In this document: positions 26,020 to 34,441 of the stretch, piece by piece
Position numbering within the stretch: position 1 is the stretch's first letter
Layout of the letters: each line of letters starts with the position of its first letter
Assembly (NCBI GenBank): GCA_003211835.1
Contig: QCRN01000010.1
Span: forward strand, 1-58,243
Direction of reading: 5' to 3'
DNA from: Pelagibacteraceae bacterium AG-461-B04
GTDB taxonomy: Bacteria; Pseudomonadota; Alphaproteobacteria; Pelagibacterales; AG-422-B15
Length of the DNA stretch: 58,243 nucleotides
The notes under the pieces: generated by a model
Told to the model about the DNA's origin: nothing
Databases searched by the model: none
The model's input: the letters and a program-made list of their open reading frames with translations, nothing else
Made by a program: the position numbers and the translations under genes

Positions 26020-26277
26020 ATGGAAGATTTATCAACATTTCAAAAAAAACTTTTGTACAAGTCCACTCATCGTGGATCCAAGGAAATGGATCTTATTTTG
26101 GGAAAATTTGCACATAAGTACCTATCTTTATTTAATGAAGATGAGCTTGTAATGCTTGAAGCAATACTTGAAATGGATGATAACGATATTTATCAATATG
26201 CATTAAATAAAAAAGAAATTCCAGAGTCTTTAAATAATAGAGTATTCACTCTTCTTAAGGATTATACTTTACTGTAA
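26020..26277 (+). CDS. sdhE: Succinate dehydrogenase assembly factor SdhE
   Basis: The 85-residue protein carries the SdhE/Sdh5 features: the RGSKEMDLILGKFA motif (about 18-31; canonical RGxxExD) and a small acidic helical bundle. It promotes covalent FAD attachment to SdhA. Its position between recG and mfd is the standard alphaproteobacterial arrangement. Its stop codon overlaps the mfd start (TAATG), so the two genes are coupled despite unrelated roles. Confidence 0.9.
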   Translation: MEDLSTFQKKLLYKSTHRGSKEMDLILGKFAHKYLSLFNEDELVMLEAILEMDDNDIYQYALNKKEIPESLNNRVFTLLKDYTLL

Positions 26278-28646
26278 TGCCACCAAAAGCACTAGTTACA
26301 CCATCTAAACTGTCAAACTTAAATATTAATTTAGATAATAAATTCGATTACGAATTAACACTCAGTTATTTATCAACCAATGGATATGTCAGGGTAAGTT
26401 CAATACGTGAACCTGGCGAATTTTCTGTTAAAGGAGATGTTATTGATATCTTTCCATCAGAATTTGCAAAACCAATAAGAATAAATTTATTTGGAAACGA
26501 AATAGATAAGTTTGAAGAATTTGATTTAAAGACTCAAAAAACTATACAAAAAATTAGCAGAGCAATTATTCGGCCATTTAATGAATTTGCTTTTAATCAA
26601 GGAAAGAGATCAATTAAAGCCGACACTTTTTTATCAGACCTAAGTAGTTTTGAGGACAATGACTTAATAGTACACGCTAACCATGGAATTGGTAAATTTC
26701 GAGGTTTAAAGAAATTAGAAGTTCTTGGGAATAGTCATGATTGTATTGAGTTAAATTATTTTAATGATGATAAACTTTATGTTCCCGTCGAAAATATAGA
26801 ATTATTGAGTAAATACGGTGGCAACAATGAGTATGTGCAAGTTGATAAGTTAGGTAATTCACATTGGCAATTTAGAAAGGCTAGTGCAAAAAATAAAATT
26901 AAGGAAATAGCTGAGGAATTAATAGTCATTGCAGCTAAAAGATCATTAAAAAAAGGAAAAAAATATAGGATACAAGAACCTTACTATTCTAATTTTATAA
27001 ATGAATTTGAGTTCCAAGATACAGAAGATCAAGTTAATGCTACTTCAGATATTTTAGCAGATCTAAGTCATGGTGCTCCTATGGACCGACTGATATGTGG
27101 CGATGTGGGTTTTGGCAAAACAGAGGTTGCACTTAGAGGTGCGTTCAATGTAGCACTAAATGGCGCTCAAGTTGCAATCATTGTTCCAACGACACTCCTG
27201 TGTCAGCAACATTACGAAAACTTTATTAAAAGATTTAAAAATTTTCCAATTAAAATAGGTCAGTTATCAAGATTAGTTTCAGCCTCAGAAACTAGTTCAA
27301 CTCTAGAAAAAATAAGTAATGGCGAGCTTGATATAGTTGTTGGCACACATGCACTACTAGGTAATAAAATTAAATTTAAAAATTTGGGCATGCTGATTAT
27401 TGATGAAGAGCAACATTTTGGTGTCTCTCAAAAAGAAAAAATTAAGAATTTGCGGTCAGACATTCACGTATTATCTCTTACCGCAACACCGATTCCAAGA
27501 ACTCTTCAAATGTCTTTGGTGGGATTAAGAGATTTATCCATTATCTCTACTGCACCTTTAAATAGGCAATCAATAGCGACAGAAGTAATAAATTTTAATG
27601 AACAAGATCTTAAAGATGCCATTCAAAAAGAACTAAATAGAAATGGACAAATTTATTACGTATGTCCCCGAATCAAAGAACTGAAAGAAGTTGATGATTT
27701 TCTAAAAAAGGCAATGCCTGAATTAAAATATAAGATTGCTCATGGACAAATGCCGCCCAAAAAACTTAAGAATACCATGATTGATTTTTACAATAATGAA
27801 TTTCAATTATTGTTATGCACAACGATTGTCGAGTCGGGTTTAGATTTGCAAAAAACTAATACTATGATTATTCATAATGCAGATAAGTTTGGATTATCAC
27901 AACTTTATCAATTAAGAGGGAGGATTGGACGGTCAAATATTGAGGCTTTCTGCTATTATACCGTGAAAGATATTAACGGTATTACTGAAAATTCATTTAA
28001 AAGACTTTCTTTACTAAAAAAATTCAATAGCAGGGGGTCTAGCTTTAATTTAGCAAGTCATGATCTTGATATGAGAGGTTCTGGCAATATAATTGGTGAC
28101 GCACAATCAGGTCATATAAAAGAAATTGGATTAGAGTTATATCATCGTCTTTTAAAAGATAAAATAATTGAACTGAAAAATGATAGCAATTCAATTGATA
28201 ATGACTGGTCTCCACAGCTCAATTTAGGTTTAAGTGTTTTAATTCCTGAAAAATACATACCAAACTTAAATACACGATTATTCTTTTATAGAAAATTAGC
28301 ATATTTAAATACTAATAGTGAACTGACTGAAGTTAAGAAAGAAATGGAAGAAAGATTTGGATTAATGCCTAATGAAGTTAATCATTTATTCAAAATCACT
28401 GAATTAAGAATTTTGTGTAAACAATTAAGTATAGAAAAATTTGATCTTGGGAAGAAAGGTCTAACCATTAAATTTAGAAATAATAAATTTGATAAGAGCG
28501 ACAAATTGATTGATTTTATAAATCTTAATAAATTTGATATTAAATTAAGAACTGATCAAACACTTGTTTATAATTTTAGTAAAATCTCTGATAAACAGAG
28601 AATATATAAAGGTTTTAGCTTTGCAAAAGAATTGGCCTCGCTATAA
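26277..28646 (+). CDS. mfd: Transcription-repair coupling factor Mfd, shortened N-terminus
   Basis: The 789-residue protein keeps the RNA polymerase-interacting domain (IVHANHGIGKF through LYVPVENIELLSKYGG, about 131-182), Walker A GDVGFGKTE (about 275-283), a DEEQ box, LTATPIPRTLQ, QLRGRIGRS and the C-terminal TRCF domain (about 640-789). Full Mfd is about 1150 residues. The protein begins at the family's UvrA-contact region (REPGEFSVKGDVIDIFPS, about 44-61) and then joins the RID with about 30 residues between. Most of D1a, D1b and D3 are absent. sdhE ends at the start codon, so no hidden upstream exon-like segment exists. Coupling repair may still work in reduced form. Confidence 0.9.
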   Translation: MPPKALVTPSKLSNLNINLDNKFDYELTLSYLSTNGYVRVSSIREPGEFSVKGDVIDIFPSEFAKPIRINLFGNEIDKFEEFDLKTQKTIQKISRAIIRPFNEFAFNQGKRSIKADTFLSDLSSFEDNDLIVHANHGIGKFRGLKKLEVLGNSHDCIELNYFNDDKLYVPVENIELLSKYGGNNEYVQVDKLGNSHWQFRKASAKNKIKEIAEELIVIAAKRSLKKGKKYRIQEPYYSNFINEFEFQDTEDQVNATSDILADLSHGAPMDRLICGDVGFGKTEVALRGAFNVALNGAQVAIIVPTTLLCQQHYENFIKRFKNFPIKIGQLSRLVSASETSSTLEKISNGELDIVVGTHALLGNKIKFKNLGMLIIDEEQHFGVSQKEKIKNLRSDIHVLSLTATPIPRTLQMSLVGLRDLSIISTAPLNRQSIATEVINFNEQDLKDAIQKELNRNGQIYYVCPRIKELKEVDDFLKKAMPELKYKIAHGQMPPKKLKNTMIDFYNNEFQLLLCTTIVESGLDLQKTNTMIIHNADKFGLSQLYQLRGRIGRSNIEAFCYYTVKDINGITENSFKRLSLLKKFNSRGSSFNLASHDLDMRGSGNIIGDAQSGHIKEIGLELYHRLLKDKIIELKNDSNSIDNDWSPQLNLGLSVLIPEKYIPNLNTRLFFYRKLAYLNTNSELTEVKKEMEERFGLMPNEVNHLFKITELRILCKQLSIEKFDLGKKGLTIKFRNNKFDKSDKLIDFINLNKFDIKLRTDQTLVYNFSKISDKQRIYKGFSFAKELASL

Positions 28647-28654
28647 TCAATTGT

Positions 28655-29785
28655 ATGGGTGTACTTAGTGGATATAGAATAATTGAATTATCAGGAATAG
28701 GCCCAGGTCCATTATGTGGAATGTTATTTGCAGATCTAGGCGCTGAGGTCATAAGAATAGATCGAAAAAAAACAGCATTACCTCATACAAAGCCAAAATA
28801 TGACATTACTGGAAGAAATAAAAAATCTTTTAGTTTGAATCTTAAAAATAAAGAATCACTCGATATATTTAATAGCCTTATTAAAAGCGCTGATGCCTTA
28901 ATAGAAGGTTTTAGGCCAGGCGTTACTGAAAAACTTGGTGTGGGACCTAGTGATTGTATGAAAATAAATCCAAAATTAGTATACGGAAGGATTACTGGCT
29001 GGGGGCAAACGGGTCCGCTATCCAAAGCTGCTGGTCATGATATTAATTACATTGCACTTGCTGGCGCGCTACATTCAATAGGAATTATTGAGAAACCAAC
29101 AGTGCCTTTAAATCTTATTGGTGATTATGGCGGGGGCACTATGTTTTTAGCTTTTGGAGTTTGTGCTGCATTATTATCAGCTTCAAAAACTGGCAAAGGG
29201 CAGGTAGTTGATGCGGCTATGATAGACGGTGTTTCAACTCTCACGTCAATTTTTTATAGCTTATCACAATCAGGTCTTTGGGATGTTAATAAGAGAGGAA
29301 TGAATTTGCTTGATGGGGGAGCTCCATTTTATCAAGTCTATGAAACAAAAGATCATAAATTTATATCTCTAGGCTCACTTGAGCCTCAATTTTACCAGCT
29401 ACTAATTGAAAAATTAGAGCTTCAGAGTGAATTTAGTAATCAATTGGACATGAACGAGTGGCCGAAGTTAAAAGAAAAATTAGAAACTATATTTAAAACT
29501 AAAAATATAAGTGAATGGAATGAATTGTTTGAGGGTTCTGATGTATGTTACGCACCTGTATTGTCAATAAATGAAGCTAAAGACCATCCACATATGATTG
29601 ATAGAAACAACTTTATTGATGTGGATGGAGTAATTCAGCCAGCACCTGCACCTAGATTTAGCTCTGATAATAAAGCTGAAATTAAAAAGGCACCTGAAAT
29701 TGGTCAAGATAATAATGATATTATGAGAGAAATTGGCTACAGTGATGAAGAAATAAAAAAATTTTATGAAGATGAGGTTATATAA
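28655..29785 (+). CDS. CaiB/BaiF-type CoA-transferase, alpha-methylacyl-CoA racemase-like
   Basis: The 376-residue protein opens with the family III CoA-transferase pattern RIIELSGIGPGPLCGMLFADLGAEVIRID and shows GRITGWGQTGPLSKAAGHDINY (about 110-131) and GDYGGGTMFLAFG (about 156-168). These segments contain the His and Asp positions used by alpha-methylacyl-CoA racemase, which epimerises 2-methyl branched acyl-CoAs. A transferase role cannot be excluded. It follows mfd by 8 bases and precedes yajQ by 2. Confidence 0.85.
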   Translation: MGVLSGYRIIELSGIGPGPLCGMLFADLGAEVIRIDRKKTALPHTKPKYDITGRNKKSFSLNLKNKESLDIFNSLIKSADALIEGFRPGVTEKLGVGPSDCMKINPKLVYGRITGWGQTGPLSKAAGHDINYIALAGALHSIGIIEKPTVPLNLIGDYGGGTMFLAFGVCAALLSASKTGKGQVVDAAMIDGVSTLTSIFYSLSQSGLWDVNKRGMNLLDGGAPFYQVYETKDHKFISLGSLEPQFYQLLIEKLELQSEFSNQLDMNEWPKLKEKLETIFKTKNISEWNELFEGSDVCYAPVLSINEAKDHPHMIDRNNFIDVDGVIQPAPAPRFSSDNKAEIKKAPEIGQDNNDIMREIGYSDEEIKKFYEDEVI

Positions 29786-29787
29786 TC

Positions 29788-30273
29788 ATGCCAAGTTTTG
29801 ATGTCGTTAGTCGCTTAGAAATGCAAGAAATTGACAATGCAGTATCTAATGCAATGAAAGAAATAACTCAAAGATATGATTTTAAAGGATCCATATCAAA
29901 ATTAGAGCGTTCAGACAATATCGTAACTCTCTTAACAGAAGATGATATGAAGGCAAAACAAGTAATAGAAATACTTACAACGCACTTAATAAAAAGAAAA
30001 GTTGACCCAAAAGCAGTAAAATTTAAATCTTCGGAAAACGCTTCTGGTAATACCATTAGACAGAAGTACGATTTACTGGAAGGAATTGATCAAGAAATGG
30101 GAAAGAAGATTACTAAAATGATTAAAGATACAAAATTAAAGGTCCAAGCAAAAATTCAAGGCAATGAGTTGAGAATTAGCGGTGCTAAAAAAGATAATTT
30201 ACAAGATGTGATGTCTAAGATTAATGAATTGAAACTAGAGCTACCTTTACAATTTGTAAATTTTAGAGACTAA
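29788..30273 (+). CDS. yajQ: YajQ-family nucleotide-binding protein
   Basis: The 161-residue protein matches YajQ along its length: MPSFDVVSRLEMQEIDNAV at the N-terminus, QRYDFKGS (about 28-35), and IRQKYDLLEGIDQEMGKKITKMIKDTKLKVQAKIQGN in the middle. Members have a double ferredoxin-like fold and some bind cyclic-di-GMP. No GGDEF or EAL protein is seen in the window. It converges directly with the next DMT gene. Confidence 0.93.
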   Translation: MPSFDVVSRLEMQEIDNAVSNAMKEITQRYDFKGSISKLERSDNIVTLLTEDDMKAKQVIEILTTHLIKRKVDPKAVKFKSSENASGNTIRQKYDLLEGIDQEMGKKITKMIKDTKLKVQAKIQGNELRISGAKKDNLQDVMSKINELKLELPLQFVNFRD

Positions 30274-31257
30274 TTATCTGATTGGTTGATCAGTAGTAAT
30301 ATTTTGATCTTTTACTTTTTCTCTATATAAAATAAATATTCCGGCAGAAACAATTATTGCAATACCAGCCCAAGTTTTAAGGTCTACCGTTTCACTCCAT
30401 ATAAACCAACCCAATATTACAGCCCATATCAAAAATATATATTCAAACGGTGCTATAATGTAAGGCCTTCCATGTCTATATGCATTAAAGAGAAAAATAA
30501 ATCCAAATATTACAGACACTCCCACGACAAATATCATGAATAAGGACTTCGGATCATTAAAAAACCAATCTCTAAAAAGAAAATTTAAAACTTCACTATT
30601 AGAATTACCAAAGTCTAAAAATATTCCTGAAAATGTAATTATAGGACAAATAATTATCGTAGCGATATAAACATGTAATGTTTGAGTATAAACATTATCT
30701 TTTTCAGATGTGTATTTGATAATTATCATATTTGCAGAATAACCAGCAGCGCAAAGAATAGGGTAGATCATATATATATTGATTGCATTTCCTAAAGACT
30801 TAGAAATTTCCTGACCTTCAAATGAGTTAATGTCGGGTAAGACAATGAACAATACGCCAATAAATCCATACACAACGATTGCCCACCTTATTAACCCTAT
30901 CTTTTCTCTCAAAAATATTCCTGAAAATATCGTAATGAAAAATGGCGCTGTAAAAAATAGCGCCGTAGCTTCAGCAAAAGTTAAATAATGAAGACCTATA
31001 TAATAGAAAACAAAAGCTAAAATAAACATTACTGTTCTAAAGATTGATAATTTAGGAAACTCGGTTTTTAATATAATGTCTTTTTTAGTAATTTTTAAAA
31101 AGAGAGTTAAGAGAATTAATGCAACAACACTACGAGCAAACATTACCTGCAGAATTGAAATATCAACAGCAAGCAATCTTATGACAGTATCTTGCAATGC
31201 GAATGCTGTCATGCCAAGCATGATATATGTTATTGCAAGAAAATTATTTTCTTTCAT
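30274..31257 (-). CDS. EamA/DMT-family transporter
   Basis: The 327-residue protein has ten predicted membrane helices in two EamA repeats; each half has the pattern seen in AFALQDTVIRLLAVDIS and APFEYIFLIWAVILGWFIWSE. It resembles the RhaT/S-adenosylmethionine-exporter-like branch by general pattern only; substrate unknown. It is unrelated in detail to the DMT gene at 15248. The gene is divergent from the GMC oxidoreductase, with 80 bp between starts. Confidence 0.85.
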   Translation of the reverse strand: MKENNFLAITYIMLGMTAFALQDTVIRLLAVDISILQVMFARSVVALILLTLFLKITKKDIILKTEFPKLSIFRTVMFILAFVFYYIGLHYLTFAEATALFFTAPFFITIFSGIFLREKIGLIRWAIVVYGFIGVLFIVLPDINSFEGQEISKSLGNAINIYMIYPILCAAGYSANMIIIKYTSEKDNVYTQTLHVYIATIIICPIITFSGIFLDFGNSNSEVLNFLFRDWFFNDPKSLFMIFVVGVSVIFGFIFLFNAYRHGRPYIIAPFEYIFLIWAVILGWFIWSETVDLKTWAGIAIIVSAGIFILYREKVKDQNITTDQPIR

Positions 31258-31337
31258 TTAGTAGATTTTTATTTGAATAATAGCTTACTATGCACTAGTT
31301 AAAAAGCATTGATGAACACTAAAAAAACCAATTTACA

Positions 31338-33008
31338 ATGAACAATATAGACACTGAATATGACTATATCATAGTTGGCGCTGGCTCAGCTGGGTGTGTA
31401 TTAGCAAATAGATTGTCAAAAAATCCAAAAAACCGTGTTCTTCTTCTTGAGGCTGGCAGGGAAGATAAATCTATAACATTGAAAATGCCCGGTGCCGTCT
31501 TATTAAACCTTAAAAGTACAAAGCATAATTGGGCATTTAAAGGTGAACCAGAACCTGAGCTTGCAGGGAGACAGCTGCAACATGATCGCGGCAAAACTCT
31601 TGGTGGATCTTCATCAATAAATGGCATGGTATTTATTCGGGGAAATTCATTGGACTATGAAGGCTGGAGACAAATGGGTTGTGACGGCTGGGGTTACGCT
31701 GATGTCTTGCCTTACTTTAAAAAAATGGAGTCCTATAGTGGCGGTGGAGATGATTTTAGAGGCGATTCTGGACCTTTAAGAGTACATAGAAGCGTACCCA
31801 AAGATCCACTTTCCATTGCCTTTATTAATGCAGGAAAAGAAGCAGGATACAAAGAAACAGATGACATTAGCGGGTATTGCCAGGAGGGTTTTGGCATTTT
31901 TGATCGGACTGTATTTAAAGGGGAAAGATGGAGTACAACACGAGGATATCTTGACCCAGTGCGTGATAGAAAAAATTTAACCATTATTACAAAAGCACTT
32001 GTGTGCAAATTAATTCTTGAAAATAACAAGGCAACAGGAGTTTGCTTTAAGGATAATAAAAATAAAATATTTAATGTAAAATCAAATAAAGAAGTCATCC
32101 TTTGTGCTGGTGCGGTTGGATCTCCACACATACTAATGCTTTCAGGAATTGGTCCAAAGGATCATCTGAAATCAATGGGTATTAATCTTATAGCTGACAT
32201 GCCTGGCGTTGGGCAAAACCTTCAGGATCATCCTGATTTTATGATAAAATATAAATGCTTAAAGCCGGTTACATTATGGCCAAAGACAAAAAGACTAAAT
32301 AGCATAGGCGCTGGCATTCAATGGCTTTTAACTAAAGAAGGGATGTGCGCATCTAATCATTTCGATTCTGTTGCATGTATTAGGTCTGGGCCAGGAGTTG
32401 AGTATCCAGATCTACAATTATGCATTTCACCAATTGCGATGGATGATAATTCATGGCAGCCATTAAAGGAGCATGCGTTTCAGGTGCACGTTGGTTTAAT
32501 GCGAACGCACAGTCGCGGTAAGATTGAATTGCGCTCAAATAATCCTTCTGATCCACCACGTATTTTAGTTAATTATTTAAAAGATAAGCGTGATAGGGAG
32601 TTAATGCGTAAAGGAATTCATTTAGTTCGCGAATTATTAGATCAACCATCATTCTCTGATTTAAAGGGTGAAGAGATTTTTCCTGGTGTTAATTGTAAAT
32701 CAGATGCTGACCTTGATGCCAAACTGAATTCGCACACGACTAGCCAATGGCATTTAGCTTGCACTGCGCGCATGGGTTTAAAAGCAGACAAATATGCAGT
32801 AGTAGATAATTCAGGCAAAGTTCACGGTATTACTAGTCTTAGAGTTGTTGACGCTTCTATTATGCCTTTTGCTCCAAATGGCAATACAAACGCTCCTACA
32901 ATAATGATTGCTGAGAAAATTAGTGATGAAATATTAGGCTCTAAACCCTTAACGCGCATAGAGCTGCAAACGTGGCAAAGCCCAAATTATCAGACTGATC
33001 AGCGGTAA
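31338..33008 (+). CDS. GMC-family FAD oxidoreductase (choline/alcohol dehydrogenase-like)
   Basis: The 556-residue enzyme has the FAD motif IVGAGSAGCVLANRLS (about 12-27), GMC signature 1 HDRGKTLGGSSSINGMVFIRG, signature 2 GAVGSPHILMLSGIGP, and the catalytic C-terminal SQWHLACTARMG plus NTNAPTIMIAEK. It resembles BetA/AlkJ-type dehydrogenases oxidising choline or alcohols. No betaine aldehyde dehydrogenase or betaine transporter gene is adjacent, so the substrate is left open. The tRNA-Ser gene lies downstream on the other strand. Confidence 0.9.
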   Translation: MNNIDTEYDYIIVGAGSAGCVLANRLSKNPKNRVLLLEAGREDKSITLKMPGAVLLNLKSTKHNWAFKGEPEPELAGRQLQHDRGKTLGGSSSINGMVFIRGNSLDYEGWRQMGCDGWGYADVLPYFKKMESYSGGGDDFRGDSGPLRVHRSVPKDPLSIAFINAGKEAGYKETDDISGYCQEGFGIFDRTVFKGERWSTTRGYLDPVRDRKNLTIITKALVCKLILENNKATGVCFKDNKNKIFNVKSNKEVILCAGAVGSPHILMLSGIGPKDHLKSMGINLIADMPGVGQNLQDHPDFMIKYKCLKPVTLWPKTKRLNSIGAGIQWLLTKEGMCASNHFDSVACIRSGPGVEYPDLQLCISPIAMDDNSWQPLKEHAFQVHVGLMRTHSRGKIELRSNNPSDPPRILVNYLKDKRDRELMRKGIHLVRELLDQPSFSDLKGEEIFPGVNCKSDADLDAKLNSHTTSQWHLACTARMGLKADKYAVVDNSGKVHGITSLRVVDASIMPFAPNGNTNAPTIMIAEKISDEILGSKPLTRIELQTWQSPNYQTDQR

Positions 33009-33043
33009 ATAAATATTACTAAATCAAATTTATTTTAAGTTTA

Positions 33044-33133
33044 TGGCGGAGAGGGTGGGATTCGAACCCACGGAGGAATTGCTCCCTCGTCAGTTTTCAA
33101 GACTGATGCTTTCGACCACTCAGCCACCTCTCC
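33044..33133 (-). tRNA. tRNA-Ser (anticodon UGA)
   Basis: The minus strand folds into a class II tRNA of 90 bases with encoded CCA: acceptor GGAGAGG/CCTCTCC, D-arm GGCTGAGTGGTCGAAAGC, anticodon stem TCAGT/ACTGA with loop CTTGAAA (anticodon TGA at 33097-33099), a long serine-type variable arm, and T-loop GGTTCGAATCC. It reads UCA/UCG-type serine codons. Confidence 0.97.
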
Positions 33134-33174
33134 ACGAATTTTTAATTTATTAGAATTAAAATATATGACAATCT

Positions 33175-33573
33175 TTAATTCAGAAACTCAAATTTAGAAA
33201 CAGTATAAATAGTGAGGACTGAAATTGATAGGCACAATAACATTCCCCAAATTATATCAAACACAATTATTTGTGTATTGAGCGTATTAAACACAGCTTT
33301 TACAGTTAGTGCGTAAGTCGCGTAAGTAACGAGCCCATAAATGATAGAAGGCATTATTATTGACGAAACGCCATTATCCTTGTTTGGAGCTATGACAAAA
33401 TAAACTAAACCAAATACAAAAATAAAATAAAAAATCAATGCAACTGGTAAGTTAAAATCTAATTTTACATCTTTTGGTAAGTTTTTTTCATAAACTTTTC
33501 TAACAAATAAACTGATACCTATTAAATCAATAATAATAAAATATATAAATGTTGTAATGTATAGCTTAATCAT
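33175..33573 (-). CDS. DUF2177 family membrane protein
   Basis: The product of about 132 residues has four membrane segments and the DUF2177 appearance (start MIKLYITTFIYFIIIDLIG; central GLVTYATYALTVKAVF; GMLLCLS near the end). I favour ATG 33573, whose protein matches the usual family opening; ATG codons at 33576 and 33585 are also in frame. The longest form would leave 2 bp between divergent start codons. Function unknown. Confidence 0.8.
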   Translation of the reverse strand: MIKLYITTFIYFIIIDLIGISLFVRKVYEKNLPKDVKLDFNLPVALIFYFIFVFGLVYFVIAPNKDNGVSSIIMPSIIYGLVTYATYALTVKAVFNTLNTQIIVFDIIWGMLLCLSISVLTIYTVSKFEFLN

Positions 33574-33587
33574 CATAGTTATCATTA

Positions 33588-34043
33588 ATGAATAATAACA
33601 AAATAATCAATGCATTATTGAGTGCGCTTGGAGCATTAATTTTCATAAGTTTTTTAGCTTATCTAGAAAATTCATTTGAGGGAACAATTTGGCTGATTCC
33701 GCCATTCGGTGCTTCAATGGTTTTAGTGATGGCTGTGCATGAGAGTCCATTAGCAAAACCAACTAATATTTTACTTGGTCATGTATTATCTGCTTTATCA
33801 GGTGTTATCGTTTTATATTTAATTGGCGATCATTTTATGGCTCTGGGACTGGCTGTAGGATTAGCAATCTTTATGATGATCGTTACTAATACTATACATC
33901 CACCAGCAGGTGCTAATCCAATTATTGTTATTCTAACAGGTCAGGGAATATCTTTTGTTTTGTTTCCAGTGGCCGTTGGTGCGTTGATGTTAGTTTTATT
34001 CGCTTATTTATATAATAAGCTTTTGAAAAGAAATTATCCTTAA
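33588..34043 (+). CDS. HPP family membrane protein
   Basis: The 151-residue protein has four to five membrane segments and the family motif IHPPAGANPI (about 103-112), preceded by PPFGASMVLVMAVHESPLAKP (about 37-57). HPP proteins include a chloroplast nitrite transporter and many bacterial proteins of unknown role. It is divergent from DUF2177 with a very short gap, and its stop overlaps the end of the next minus-strand gene by 4 bases. Confidence 0.88.
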   Translation: MNNNKIINALLSALGALIFISFLAYLENSFEGTIWLIPPFGASMVLVMAVHESPLAKPTNILLGHVLSALSGVIVLYLIGDHFMALGLAVGLAIFMMIVTNTIHPPAGANPIIVILTGQGISFVLFPVAVGALMLVLFAYLYNKLLKRNYP

Positions 34044-34330
34044 ATAGAATTAATTTTATTTGCTTTTTCAATTACTGAACAATATTGATCAATAAATGAT
34101 GTTCTCATTGGGTTGGGGGGTAATTTTTCAAACTTGAATAATTCTATATTTTTTAATTGATTTGTTGAGATCTTTGTCTTTGTTGCGATTGCTTTTAAAT
34201 CGAGTTCAATACTTTTTCTTAATTTAGACAGTTCTCTGACCTTCTTTACAGTGTCGTTGTCAATTTCACTGCTTACATGAGAAGGTTGATTTTTATTCAT
34301 AACAAAGGTACCGGTTTCATCTTGAACCAT
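34040..34330 (-). CDS. RodZ-type HTH domain protein (orphan, short)
   Basis: The C-terminal half matches the RodZ/HTH_25 cytoplasmic domain: LRKSIELDLKAIATKTKIST, then NQLKNIELFKFEKLPPNPMR, then FIDQYCSVI. RodZ itself continues into a membrane helix and a periplasmic domain; here the protein stops just after the HTH. I suggest ATG 34330 (MVQDETG, with GGAG about 11 bases upstream); a longer form from 34393 is possible. It is 48 bases downstream of the saccharopine dehydrogenase-like gene and may be co-transcribed with it. Confidence 0.6.
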   Translation of the reverse strand: MVQDETGTFVMNKNQPSHVSSEIDNDTVKKVRELSKLRKSIELDLKAIATKTKISTNQLKNIELFKFEKLPPNPMRTSFIDQYCSVIEKANKINSI

Positions 34331-34441
34331 ATTGTTAAAAACTCCAGCATTTATTTTCTGTAAAATCATAAAATATAATGAATTGTTATGCACTATAATT
34401 TTATTTTTGTACGATTCTGTGTACCCATTTTGGGTTGCAAA

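Noticed and set aside
31364-32131. Minus-strand ORFs of 87 and 132 codons within the GMC oxidoreductase gene
   Set aside because: They are antisense shadows of a clearly coding gene, with no family features or ribosome-binding sites.
33044-33133. Possible attachment site for a mobile element at tRNA-Ser
   Set aside because: No integrase gene and no duplicated tRNA 3' end was seen nearby; the flanking genes look chromosomal.
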